Assembly: GCA_013368445.1 (NCBI GenBank)
Contig: JAACJO010000004.1
Span: 2,542,001-2,606,000, forward strand
Direction of reading: 5' to 3'
DNA length: 64,000 nucleotides
Source: Leucocoprinus leucothites
Taxonomy: Eukaryota; Basidiomycota; Agaricomycetes; Agaricales; Agaricaceae
Shown: positions 51,579 to 63,584 of the stretch, piece after piece
Numbering within the stretch: the stretch's first letter is position 1
How the letters are laid out: each line of letters begins with the position of its first letter
Notes under the pieces: generated by a model
Databases searched by the model: none
Told to the model about the DNA's origin: nothing
What the model saw: the letters and a program-made list of their open reading frames with translations, nothing else
Translations under genes and position numbers: made by a program

Positions 51579-52493
51579 ATGCGTTTCTCCACACTTCAAT
51601 CTGGTACTCTCTTCCTCTCCGTCCTCAGTTTCGCCTCTGCACTCCCTAAGCCTTCCATTGACCTAAGGTCTATCAACAATGTCAACAGTACCATAGACAA
51701 GCTTGAAGTGCTCCATGACGGCTACGTTCCTCCTGGTTACAAGCCCGCGTTTAGTATCCCAGGCAAAGGCTCTGCAGAGGATTTCGATACCAAGCAGCCT
51801 GATGTGCTAGTGTCTCGGAACAAGGACTACCAACCTCGTCACGGCTCGGAAAATTCGGAGCCGCTAGTCCCCATGGCGTACGAAATAGAAAACAACACTC
51901 TTAATCCTAGAAGTGGCATTGGAGCGGGCGAGTTGGTCGCCGAGGGTATCACTGGCGTCGTCAAAGGCATCATGGATGGAATTGAATCCGATAACAAGGT
52001 AATGCCTTCAGTTTATCAGCCTCAGGAGAAAAAAATCTCATAGAGTTATTTTCTTGCTACAACAGGGACGGGAAGTATTTACCCAATCCACAGTCAGTTA
52101 CAACCGAGAGAAATACCCTGCGTACAATTGGGTCGTCGTTCATCCTCAACACGAGATTTATTTCGATGGCGTCAAAGGCCAGGACTGGGGGCATCAGCAT
52201 CACGAATATGATATCAAGATCGGCGGAACAATTGGGTATGCACGGTTTTATCTCCCCCTTCAACTTCAGGCCTGCTGACCATGCTTAGATATGAGATCTA
52301 TTGGTTCACGAGTGGAAAGTTCAAGAGGTTTGGTGATGGAGGATTTATCAATGTCAGTATCGTTCTCCCTTTGGCTGTCAAATCAAGTGCTAATGAGAAC
52401 TTGCCTTCATGAACAAAGTGGGCTTACGGAGGAAATGTCACGAATAGAGAGGATGAGGGTGCAACCGTGACGTTTATTGCACCGGTCTACTAG
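51579..52493 (+). CDS. Small secreted protein, paralog 2
   Basis: Four exons (51579-51998, 52066-52235, 52289-52352, 52419-52493) encode 242 aa with the same exon lengths as paralog 1 except the last, which is 3 nt longer. The signal peptide is MRFSTLQSGTLFLSVLSF. The C-terminal domain keeps YNWVVVHPQHEIYFDGV, DWGHQHHEYDIKIGGTIG, YEIYWFTSGKF and FGDGGFINW. Differences gather in the linker and in the surface stretch before YNWVVV (NREKYPA here, NGLERYPE in paralog 1), which suggests the globular core is constrained. All introns here are GT-AG. Confidence 0.85.
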
Positions 52494-52931
52494 GATTATT
52501 GTATACTTCTGTAGATATTTGTTCCGTGACTGTAGAATAGCAGAGGATCAATTATGTTAATACTGTTACACCCTTAACTTCTTGTGGCAATGTCTGAGCA
52601 CACGTTGAGTCGTAAGTATAAGGTGATTCCTCCAAGAATAATGAGTGTCTTTGCATTACTTTGACCAAAGGTGGATATTACAATATTGATTATAGGTACG
52701 CCATGAATAGTTTGCTTCCTGCACTTTGAAGAGGGTCTTAAGGCTTGCTTGCTCCAACCCCTATTTTGGTCACAACCACTGGGCTGGCATATCGCAAATA
52801 TTTTTGTATGTGATACATCCATCGTCATTTCCAAAACTCCGAAGAACTGCGATGTCACGTATATCTACATTTCCTTTACACAAGCAACAAATACATTATC
52901 CATATCGTCCTCAAACGTCAATTCCACCACT

Positions 52932-55900
52932 TCAAGAAAGCACCACCTCCAAATTCTTATCAAACGCAGTCCCAACCACAACATCCAACACCTTCCTCCC
53001 CTCATCATACGCAACACCCTCCCCACCCACCTCTTGCCCATCCACCACCACCTTCCCCGGCTCACTCTCCACACCCAAAAACCTCACCCTCGCCACATTC
53101 ACACCCGTACCAAACCCAAACTCACCCGTCACATTCAAAGTCCCATTCCTAAACGTCATCTCCACCAACGTCGTCTCATTGGGCTCGATGGACTCTCCAT
53201 CGTCCATATATAAGCTGCCCGACGCAGTACCGTCTTGACCGGGAGCAACGATAAACTCAAAGTCTTGTTTCCTCAACGCGGTAGTCGTAGCAGCAGATTC
53301 GACACGAAGAGGGAGCACCACACCGCCTTTGATGTGAAGTGGGATAGTCGTAAAGTTGACATTATCAAGAGTCACGGTCGATCCTGTACCCTTAACCGGA
53401 GCAAGCGTCGCAAAATCGTAAAAAGTATCGTTCGGGAGGTAAATATCGACTGAAGTAGAGTTCTCTTGGGTGACGGGAGAAACGAGGATAGAGTCACCAA
53501 AGAAGAATTGAAGGTCGATAGGGAAGGTATTCGTGTCCTTGGCATATTTGAACCAGAGAGGCTGAAGAACCGGCGTTCCATCAACGTGTGCTTTGTGGAA
53601 GGCAGTATAGAAATAGTCGAGGAGACGGTAGCTAAAAATAGAGATGAGTTTGGTGCCGGCAGGTCAGCATACAACTAACCGAGTATTGATAGCATTTCGG
53701 GCGGCTTCTGCGACGAGATCCCAGACATAGTACTCTTGACTGATAGAATTATCGCTATTGTGCTATAACATATATGAGGAACACATTCCCAAATGAAATC
53801 AGATTTACTCACATTGCGCATGAAAGGATAAAAAGCACCAAGCATCGCCCATCGAGCACACAAAGTCTCCGTCGTATTCCCATCTACAAAAAGCCAAATC
53901 AGCTACGCTCATCAAACAAAAAAACAAAACACCCACTGAATCCACAAATATCACTCCCAACCATAGGAACTTGGGAAATTGTCGCAAAGTTGAGCATCCC
54001 AGCAATAGAAAACCTATACTGATCCCACGCGCTGATATTATCTCCAAGCCATTTACCAGTATGGTTACCAGCACCAGCAAATGTCGAGCGAGTAATGACC
54101 AGAGTACGTTTTCCAGGTCGACGAGCCAGCAGTGCTGTACGTGTTGCACTCGACATCATGGTCCCATACAAGTTATGCGTATTGTACTCCTGGAGACCAT
54201 TGGCGTGCATAGCGTCGACCTTGAACGCGAAAATTCAATACCTGATAACAAATAAGCCAAGTCGGAAGGCACTCACAGAGGCAGTTTTACTTGAGAGAGG
54301 ACCAGCCCTGTTGTTGATCGCGTACGGAGGATCAAGGATGCCATCACGCTTTTGAAGTTGGATATCCGTAGCAATAGGGAGGATAGGAAGAGGGGGGAAG
54401 ATGACATCTCGTTTGGTGTCGGTGGTATTCTGGAAGATAGGCGCGTTTGGGTCGGGTGGTGGGTTGGACCTTGGAGGAGGAAGGTTTTGATCTCTTGCTT
54501 GTTGGAAAGGGTCATCGCATGGTAAGTTGCAAAACTGTTTTAATACCAAGGATTAGATAAAAGTTACTTGTGTAGATGTGCTCGCTTACGTTGGAAGGTT
54601 CATTCATATCGATCCAAGCTCCATCAATGTCAATGCCGGTTTCGGGGCTATAGAATATTTGGAATTCATTGTTCCAGAATCTAATATTTCAATTGTTGAG
54701 CTTGGTCTCCGAATTAGAAAGAGGGAGGAGACTTACTCTGTCGTATTCGGATTAAACCAGTCTAACAAAACTATGAGATCATATCCAAAGATCAAATGAG
54801 GATACTAACCTGGGTATACAGTAACGCCTATAAGATAAATCGAAAAACATTATTAATGGACTCGTCCGGAATAATAGATTATCAACTCACCCGGCCAAAC
54901 AATCGCGATGAGGTCACTTCCATTCGCAGCCTTAAGGTACGCATTGAGATCTTTGCCACGGTGATATGGAGCATAATCCGCGTCATCTGGTAAGAATGGG
55001 ACGGCAGGATCAGTCATCAGAACTGTTCATAAACCGCATGGTCAGTGGGTTACGAAGAGGTCTCGAGTTACGTCATGGCCTACCGAAGTGTTGATCATGG
55101 GAGTGCAGGAAGTCAACAATTTCGCGCATTCTGGCTAGTGGGAAATATTGGGGGTCGACTGTGAAGATACGTCGCCTATCCATGTAGTCTGCAATTGGGG
55201 GTTAGAATGTCAACTGGCTTCTACGGAGTTCAAACCCCGTACCAATGTCGGTCCACATGGTCTCCAAAGGAATATTCGCAGCAGCATATTTTGAAATGAC
55301 TCCAGCGACATCGACAAAATCTACCCTACTTTAAGCGAGTCGAAGGTGATAAATTTAGCCGAACGGCATACCTTTATAGCCAAACCGACACTGATGAAGA
55401 CCAAATGACCAATAGGGCACCTCCGCAGGTAATCCTGCGACTTCAGCATACTGACGAGCCACCGCACTCGGGTCTGATTCGCTTCCAGCAAAGAAGTAGA
55501 AGTCCAAAACACCTCCAATTGCATTATACTCCAAGGAGGTCCCGTTCACGTTTGAAAGCTTCACATCCATACCATTGGAGTTCAAGAACAAGACACCATG
55601 CGTTCCCGTGGTTCGATGTTCAAAATAGACGGGATGATTCCCATACAAATTAGTACCAGGTGGGATTCCCGGAGCATCACGAGACCATAGAGTGAGTGTG
55701 AGGTTGTCTGTTGGAAGATGGAAAGGGTTCGTATGTTCGCCGAAGCCGTAGAGGTTGGCGTTGTCTGGGAGAGATGTCTTCACACGGAGGTACTGCGGTT
55801 CGAAAATAATGGGGTGGGATGTGGTAGAGAAGAGGACTTCGTTTGTTGATGAACGAACGATGGAGAATGAGAAAGGTGAGGTGGTGAAGTTGAATTGGAT

Positions 55901-56309
55901 TGCAGCTGAGCTGGGTGATACTGGGGTGCTTGAATCTGGACGAGGGAAGACGGATTCTGGTATTTCGTAGCGTTCAGAGTTTGGGTCAATGATCTTCATA
56001 TGAATACGTTCATCTGGTACGCTAAATGAGAGATGTAACAGCAAGGAGAGCGCTAAGGAACATACTCGTCTCGTAAACGACACTGAGAGAAAGCGCTTGG
56101 AGATCTTGGCCAAAGACATTGCAAGCCTGACCTGCCAAAGTCAAGTCTGCGGTCAGCTTTCCACCATCTGTCTTGACGTTAGTAGCTTGATATCCCGGAC
56201 AGGCGTCCAGAACGGCTGGATCGACGTTGGTCGCAAAAGACAGAGGTAGCAGTGTCGTCCATAAGGCGAGCGAGGCCCAACGCTTTCGAGTCCCAGGCGA
56301 AGAGAACAT
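52932..56309 (-). CDS. Secreted GH31 alpha/beta-glucosidase (AgdC-like)
   Basis: GH31 enzymes hydrolyse alpha-glucosidic bonds of oligosaccharides. The minus-strand gene starts at ATG 56309 with a signal peptide ([17 protein letters not shown]), then [17 protein letters not shown], the usual start of this secreted subfamily. VVYET joins to [16 protein letters not shown]. The N-terminal beta domain contains [13 protein letters not shown] and [15 protein letters not shown]. The nucleophile lies in [14 protein letters not shown] (about 54595-54630) and the acid/base in HTGKWLGDN (about 54035-54065), with [20 protein letters not shown] downstream. The C-terminal beta-sandwich ends EVVLS before the stop at 52932. 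It has around ten short introns, which I did not place individually. An upstream in-frame ATG (56432) is rejected because MFSSPG starts the signal peptide. It converges on the secreted pair. Confidence 0.88.
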
Positions 56310-57096
56310 AGCGGTGGTGTGGGGAAAGAAGACATGGAGGCCGCATTTTAAGGTCGCGTAGCCCAGGCGAAGCTCTGCTGAGGGATAATTCTGAGCACAA
56401 TGACCATGTATGTTGGGCGTGATTTCACCCATCAGCGGAAGTTGCCGCCCAACTTCGAGAAAATGACGTCAAGTGCCATTTTGATTTTCAACTTCATCGC
56501 TGTCGCAAAACTTTCTGAACCTCGCGAGGCCAACATCAACCGGTTATTTTTATTTTTATTAAATATTCACCAATCCTGATCTGGCCTTGAGCCATGAGCT
56601 TGAAGCATGACGACGCGTCCACCAATTCCTGCTTTGAACCTCTTTCCCTCCTCTCGTCTGAGCGTTGATGCAGTTCAACTTGAGCTGTGTCAGCATTTCG
56701 TCGATCAGCTCAATACTTCACTATTCAATCATTAAAACATTCAGGAATGTTCTTTCCTTCACCTGCATTACAATCGATGGCCATCCTTTATGTGAGCTTC
56801 TATCCACTATCAACAAACCGTCACCCTTCGTTGACTTGAGCACTTCGCCGGCAGTCAAGACACCTGAGGAGCACTCACCACCATATCTTCTACTACTAGG
56901 ACGACAAGCTTCAAACTATGAAAATATCGGTGACGGCTTTACTTACCCGGTTTTCGCTAATCAGGAAACCCAAACATGTTCTTCGATCCCTACTATAGGA
57001 GAAGTAAGGCCCGAAATGGAAGGTGTTGCCACCATAAAGTCCGCTAATGCAAACAACGGTGGTTTCTGGTATCCTTCCCTTCCTCATCACTACAAG
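56310..57096. other. Divergent intergenic region between GH31 and aminotransferase copy 2
   Basis: An open plus-strand stretch (56665-57207) runs into the aminotransferase start in frame. Its upstream part has no resemblance to the protein family, so I take it as leader and promoter. Confidence 0.45.
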
Positions 57097-59201
57097 ATGT
57101 CCAAATCAATAAACGGTTCAAAAGTTGTCAAAGTCGTCCAGGTAAATGCCGTCTCATTTTCAGTGACCCAAGTTGTTGATCGAAATGGTGGAGAAAGACA
57201 GATATAGGTTAGTATCACTGGCAAGTTGTATTTTAAGGCTCGTGAAACTAATAGTTTACAGGATCAACAACATTATCGGATGAATATTATGCTTCATTTT
57301 TATCGCAAAGTGCCAAGGAGAGGAATCCAAGTCCTAGTGCGTTTGATGTCAACCCTCTGTTATTTTGGACCATACGAGTGCTCATCGCATTGCTACCTCC
57401 CTATTATTAAACACGCTCTTTGTCCACTCCTCCCCGAAAACGATGGCGACTCCATCGTCACGCATGACCTCCAGTCTGCTCACTCTATCCCCTCGAAAGG
57501 GCTCCAGGCATGATTTCCTTGCTGGCCGGAAAACCGAACCCGACCATGTTCCCCATCACCTCCCTCTCCTTCTCCTCGCGCTCCCCACATTCTTCCCCTC
57601 ACATAGACGAGACGACATACTCCCTTACTCCGAATGAACTGGGAATTGGACTACAATACGGTGATGCGGTGGGGATTAAGTTTTTGCGAGATTGGCTGTA
57701 TGGCTTGCAAGAAATTAATCATGGGAGAAAGAGAGGAGAGGGATGGGGTGTTTTTGTTGGGACTGGATCACAGGATTTGATTTTTAAGGTGTGTTACTTT
57801 TATCTCAATGGCCGTTCTTCGTCGATAACATTTGTAGGCGGTTCATGCACTTGTGAACGATGGTGACCCAGTCCTGATCGAGTCATCCGTATACTCGTAT
57901 TATTATGTCCTCTGCGTCTTAAATGGCCCTTGACTCACGTATTTACATCGTCAGCGGCGTGATACCCGTGTTCGAAAGCCTACACTGTGATCTCATAGGC
58001 GAGTCTTTCAAAACGTCCTACTTCTATCTCCTCAGTTCAAATCCACAGAGGTCAACACCGACGACGAAGGAATATCGGCTACCTCTCTCCGATCTATGCT
58101 CGAAGGCTGGCCCGTGGATAAACTCCGGCCTAAAGTCTTATACAGCATTCCAGTACGCCTTATGGTTTTAGCTACACATTTGCAAAGCATTCATAAGTGA
58201 TCCAGTATGGATGTAATCCGACAGGGATAACAACCACCCTCGAACGACGTATTGAAGTGCTTAAACTCGCCCGCGAGTTCGATTTAATCATCCTCGAACG
58301 TCCGTAGTTTTCCTCACTTCCAAAGAGTCGCTAGACTGAAGTAGCTCGCTTTAGATGATCCATATTTTTATATTTATTATGGCACGGCACCCCGTCCCCC
58401 ATCCTATTTCGCGCTCGAAAAAGAGTGGTTGCTGGAAACGGGGAGGGTGCTGCGTTTTGATAGTTTTTCTAATATTCTTTCGGCTGGGATGAGGATTGGA
58501 TTTGCGAGTGGCCCAGAGGTGATTTTGGGTGCCATTGAGAGGCATGTGAGTGTTCTGAAATCTATCTTTTTTGTCCCCTCATTTTCATTTCACTCGTCCG
58601 ACATGTTCATCGTGCTCACTTGAAAAAAACCTGTGGTTTACAGACTGAGACGACGACTGTCCAAACCCCGTCTCTGACACAAATCATCGTAGCCAAGCTT
58701 CTCGACTCATGGAGATATGATGGATTCAAAGCACATACAGAACGGGTGTCGAAATTTTATAGAGAGAAGAGAGATGTCTTCCAGGCTGCGATGATGAAGT
58801 ATTTGAATGGATATGCCGAGTGGGTTAAGCCCGAGGCTGGGATGTTCTTTTGGTGCGTCAAGTTCTATCTCCTCGATTAGTTAGCGGCTTTCGTAACACA
58901 CACCCTCCTTTGCATCTCTCCAAAACAAACGCTTTCTTATCTACTATTTAGGTTCAAACTCAACCTACCAAACGACACCACCGGCCACGAGGAGAACGAT
59001 AACAGTGGCGATTCTGAGTCCATCATCCAAACCACAGCCTTTGAGAAAGGTGTACTTGCACTTCCTGGAAAAATGTTTCTATCGAATGGGGATAGAACGG
59101 TGCATGTCCGTGCTTCGTTTAGTTTGAACACTGAGGAAGAAGTAGTTGAGGCTTTGAAGAGGTTAAGGGCAGCTATGGTTGGAGTTGGAGGTGTGCGCTA
59201 A
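57097..59201 (+). CDS. Aminotransferase-like protein, copy 2, lacking the PLP lysine (probable pseudo-enzyme)
   Basis: Eleven exons mirror copy 1 at 5.1 kb: 57097-57141, 57198-57207, 57262-57336, 57475-57788, 57838-57896, 57955-57998, 58049-58152, 58206-58299, 58355-58545, 58644-58852, 58952-59201. Nine internal exons have identical lengths to copy 1; the total is 464 aa with no stop or frameshift. GMISLLAGKPNP, YGCNPTG, DPYFYLYYG and VRASFSLN are kept. The Schiff-base motif reads SFSNILSAGMRIGF, so the catalytic lysine is asparagine (residue 288; tct-aat-att). At the exon 8/9 junction the only in-phase splice gives EHDPY instead of EDDPY, replacing the PLP-ring aspartate with histidine (249). 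RSLFPL is CSLYPL, and ESPVY is ESSVY. It cannot catalyse normal PLP transamination; whether it is expressed is unknown. Confidence 0.85.
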
Positions 59202-59577
59202 GAGTTGTGGATGAGGTTCAAGACAGTCTAGTGTCGTTTTTGTCAGTCACATTGAGCTTTTCTGTGTCAGTTGTAGCATTCGGACCCGACAACTTGATTG
59301 TTATGGTGTGGTCAATGGTGCCAATCTAATTATTTGGAAGCTTATTTCTCATCAGCAATGCTGCAAACGGGACCCTGAGAAGAATAACGCGTGAACCCCA
59401 AAAGGAAATGGGCGGTTAGAAGGTTCGTTGATTGGGTCAATCGTGGGAACAGTGATTTGGGACTCCGATCGCGCACCTTTCTCTCTGTCCCTCATCGTCG
59501 TTGTCGTTGTCGCCCACGACATCTGCAACGCTCTCCACGCTGACCTTCCGACAAAACTGACTTTTTCAGATTATTTG
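59202..59577. other. Intergenic, upstream of Mis13/Dsn1
   Basis: No gene seen. An in-frame extension upstream of the Mis13 start (from 59428) is open but unlike the family. Confidence 0.4.
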
Positions 59578-62144
59578 ATGCTCGGAAGCTCAACAGCCAC
59601 ATTGACGATTCCTATGATACCTTCTGGATCTCACCAAAGTAATGGTGCTAAACGCAAAGCCATGGACGCGGAGACGAACCCACTGCTGGCAGCTGCTAAA
59701 CGGTTAAAGAAAGATGTAATGTTATTTCTACTTGAGCATACTTTTTGAAATCTCGCTGATCGATTTTTTTGATTTAGAAACCGTCATCCAATAAACGGAA
59801 ACGTGAGTGGTATTCCGCGAACATTAAATGGAGGCTAACATCAGTTATAGTCCTAAACGCAGAAGAAACACCTTCAGGACTCCTCATAGTCCGTGGACCT
59901 CCACCACACGACTCATTTTCCGCGTCCCAACCACTCCCCTCATCCTCCTCATCCTCCCATGTCCCACCGAGACCATCATCGTCCCAGCCCATATCACGAA
60001 CTTCCCCATCCCCGTTCTCAACGCCCTCATCTTCCCAACAGCAACCACCAAACAAGAAATTCCGAGCTTCCTCTGCCCAACCTCAGGCTTCCTCGTCGCG
60101 CTATCCTCACTCTGCGCCTTCGCCTATACCAGAAGAGACTGAGGTTGAGGAAGCAGTGCGCGCTATGAACGACGAAGCAGACTCACTCCGGAGTACTCGG
60201 CGACAGTCTCGTGTTCCTACCATGATGGACCAGAATCTGAACCCCGCGTTCCAGTTTTCGCGTACAGAACCATCTGGTGCGGGGGGAGGAGGCAAGAAAT
60301 CGTCAGTAAAAGGAAAGGCGAAGGAGATTGTCATGGACACGTCAGCTCCTATAGAGCAAGATGAATCTCCTCAGATTAAGAGGAATAAACGACTACGAGA
60401 GGGTGCTATGGCTGCTATCGCTAGTGAACGGGAAGATGGGCAGGGGGGTGGGAGCGGACGCGGGAGAGAGAGAGAGAGGGGGGCGAATCATCGAAGGCGA
60501 AGTTCGCTTTCGAGAGGGAAGAGGATTAGCAGTGGGTTTGATTTGACTGGAATCATCGGTGAGTTTCTCCTTCCCCCCTCTGCTGGATGATATCGTCCGA
60601 CATCTAATGCGTGTCTCATAGCGTCGCCACACAACTCGGTATCAGAGACGAGTTTTTACAAACACATTGACGGGGACCTCCCCGACTCTGAACGTCTCCG
60701 CCAGCTTCTCATCTGGTCCACAATCCGCGCTTCAGGCACGAGAACATTCTCCAGCTCCTCCACACCATCCAAACCGAACACTTCCTCGTTTCCCGAACTT
60801 CAACAACTCCAGCGACGTGCAAAAGATTTACCACCATTGTCGGATAAAGCGAAAGCAGTGCTACAAAGCCTACAAGATGATCTTGTGAGGAAGTTGGCTG
60901 AGCGGAAGGTCGATTTAAGTTTATATGGTGGTCCAAGTCAACCGGAGGCTGGTCCAAGTACGGGCCCAGATGGGAAGAAGTTGAAAGAGAATGAGCAGAA
61001 CTCGAAGAATAAGGGCTTCGAGGTGAAGTATAGTCAAGAAATTCGGCAGTACGTCCCTACGTCCCTTTAACCACTCTCACCATTCACCCATCGTTTTTGT
61101 AGGTTGGAAGAGGAAGAAGACCAATGGAAAAAAGTCTCTTACCGATACGAAGAACTTTCCAAGTACTTTACGCAATCTACGGAGAAACGTGTTGCCGAAA
61201 TTCGAGCCCATGCTGAAGCTATGGCTCAAGTCACTATGTCTGCCAAAGCTAAAGGCAAGCAACGATCGATTGTGTTTGAGGAAGAAGAGGCGTTGGAAGA
61301 GCTGTTACCTGACGCATCGGATCTATCACCCGATTTACGACCATCCCTCGACCTCATACGAACTGTTCTCCTTCCACCTGTCCCCTCATCATCATCTCAT
61401 CCCTCGCGTCGTCCTTCAACAACGATAAAAAGACCAACAGCTGTACTAACAACCCACCGAAACACCACTCTTACACGACAAGAACTCATATCAAACATCA
61501 CTCACCTCCTCCCCGATGTCTCATTCAAACTCGATCAACTCAATTCGTTTGTCAATGCCGCTCTTATGACTACGAGAGTCGCTGAGACGATGTTGGATGA
61601 AAGATTTAAAGTTCTCGTTGATAATCTCGAGCGACGCCGTGTAGGTGGAGATGGAGGCTCGTCTTCGTCCACGGCTGAGGGTGTAAGTGGAAGGGAGGGA
61701 AGTGTGGATGTGGTGAGACGTTATGTGAAGAAAGAGCTTCCGGCTTTGCATGTCCAGGAATCTTCGTCCTCGTCTTCACATGCTGTAGGAGGGGGAGGGT
61801 TGAAAGACTTGATGCGTGCGTTATCGCGGATCGATACTGCTCGGCATCCATCACAAATTGGAGACCAAGCACGTCGAGCAGCGCGTGAAGTTGCGAGAAT
61901 CGATTCTGCCACTACCACTTCTTCCGCTGTAGCCAATAGCGCATCTCATCAGACTGGTGGGGAGAGTAGTACGAGTAGGAGGTTGACGGCTGTTTATCCT
62001 GCTGGTATTCTCTCGGGGAATGGAGGAGGACCGGGTTGGGGAGGGAATGGGAGTGGGAGTGCAGTGGTTATGACACCGAGAAAGGCACCTGGGACACCGA
62101 GGAGGGAGAGGACACCTGGGAGGGAACGGACGCCTGGGCGGTAG
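59578..62144 (+). CDS. mis13: Kinetochore protein Mis13/Dsn1 (MIND/Mis12 complex subunit)
   Basis: Dsn1/Mis13 is a subunit of the four-protein Mis12 complex that links centromeric chromatin to the microtubule-binding Ndc80 complex. Exons 59578-59715, 59778-59802, 59845-60558, 60622-61048 and 61103-62144 encode 781 aa. After a disordered Ser/Pro-rich N-terminus comes the basic RRRSSLSRGKRISSGFD (from residue 271), the region where Aurora B phosphorylates Dsn1 in other fungi. Across the exon 3/4 junction follow PHNSVSETSFYKHIDGDLPD, then SERLRQLLIWSTIRASG and SDKAKAVLQSLQDDLVRKLA, the family core. Helical EEEDQWKKVSYRYEELSKYF leads into the C-terminal part, and the tail ends in TPGRERTPGR. Exon 3 has two in-frame acceptors six bases apart (59845 or 59851). 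Confidence 0.88.
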
Positions 62145-62829
62145 TTGTAGCGTGTAGCAGTTGTGTATAGGAAGGGCCTCGGAGGATGAGCTGTGTAAGT
62201 AGATTTAAGGGAAGTGGTGGTAGTGCTTATCGTTATTTGTATCCTGCTTGTCTATTTTTTTCACTCGGTTTATGGTATTCTTCGCTTTGTTCTCTCTAAT
62301 TCAGTTCAGTCGGTGATGACTGATGCGGGAAGCTTTACTCGTCAAGGTTCTTTTTCTGCCTGTGTGCTATTATTGTCCCGCTCGTTCACTCTGGAGTTGT
62401 AGCCTGAGCGAGACTTGATTTGACGATTGGATGGTTTCTTTTTTACTTGGTTTGTGCTTTTTATAAAGGGTTTGTAATATCAGACAGTGACTGCTGATAT
62501 TGAGAGCGCTGCTTCGTGCTCAATTTTGTTTATTCGCTCATTGTTGAGCTAATTGTCACAAATAATTTACCTATACTCATGGGACTCATTAACAATGACG
62601 GTAAAACTGAAGGTTGTTCATTTTCCAAGATAGTCCCTGCCGTGGCCTTGTCTCTCAAAGTACACAAAGTTCGAATACCGTGGCATTCCTCTCCAGTTAA
62701 TCGTACGAGAGCTTACTTACGACGCCATCTATAACAACGACCCACGAGGGCCGGGTAGAAACATCGTTGAACTAGCTGCCTCACTGTATGAATGTCATTC
62801 AAGTCATCATTTTATTTCCACTAACCGAG
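62145..62829. other. Convergent intergenic region
   Basis: T-rich 3' flank of Mis13 and of the glutathione S-transferase remnant; no gene seen. Confidence 0.5.
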
Positions 62830-63584
62830 TCAAGTTCGGCCTTTCGATAAAAAAAAATCAACACCAGTAGCCAGAAGAGCGGATGCAAATGGTCGATGAT
62901 AGAAATCGACGAGAGTGAGTTCCTGTCGTTGTTATTGAGTATATACCAAAAACAAGTCAGGCATGAGAGACTAGGCACGAACATCGCCAGCGAGGTACTT
63001 GGCCTTGCTTAGAATGACTTCATAGACATCCGGTTTATACTGAAGCGCTTTGACAACCTCCCCGAATACGAGTTCGTTTACAGGACCCAATCCACGAGCT
63101 CTCCAAAGAGAAAGATGTCGATGAAAAACAGTGCAGGCTTTTCAGGAAATCGTCACTCGCGCTTTGAAGACTTTCTCAAATACTCCCCTACGAGCATAGG
63201 GCTCGAGATTGGAAGTTTCAATGGATACAGCTTGATCAAATAAGGCGATAGCTTTTATGCCCTTGAGTGGAATTAGTGGCACGCCACGATCGGTCCACTT
63301 TGTAGCAATATAACGACAAATGGCACGGCTCTCGTGGAGAAGAAAACTGTCATCGTCCTATAAGTATAGTGGCGTGTATGCTGTGTGAATTACAAAATGC
63401 AAAAACAAACTTACAAGGACAGGGACTTGTCCAAAAGGTTGCTTGGCAGTATGCGCTGCCGATTTTTGTTCATTGGCAGCTCGATCGAGTACAATGAATT
63501 CAAAAGAAACTTTCTTTCTTGGAGAACCTGCACTACACGGCGAGTGGCGACGGAGGTGTGGAATCTGTAGATTTTTACGACCAT
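62830..63584 (-). pseudogene. Glutathione S-transferase with two single-base frameshifts
   Basis: GSTs conjugate glutathione to electrophiles. From ATG 63584 the minus strand reads VVKIYRFHTSVATRRVVQVL, the thioredoxin-fold start. It then slips one base in an A-rich run (about 63510) before VSFEFIVLD and KQPFGQVPVL. A GT-AG intron leads to DDDSFLLHESRAICRYIATK, then SIETSNLEPYA and FEKVFK. A GC-AG intron (AAAGC|gcgagt to tttggag) restores RGLGPVNELVFGE and DVYEVILSKAKYLAGD. After another intron comes ELTLVDFYHRPFASALL. A second one-base slip (ggccgaac, expected an extra C) then diverts the end, so the NLTR...IK terminus lies out of frame. Both slips fall in homopolymers, so assembly error is as likely as true decay. 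If error, this is an intact GST. Confidence 0.7.

Larger units (their letters stand above)
49737..52612 (+). repeat. Tandem duplication, unit 2
   Basis: Direct copy of unit 1 without the 1.9-kb segment. Homology covers the upstream region, promoter, all four exons, introns and about 120 bp of 3' flank. Confidence 0.75.
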
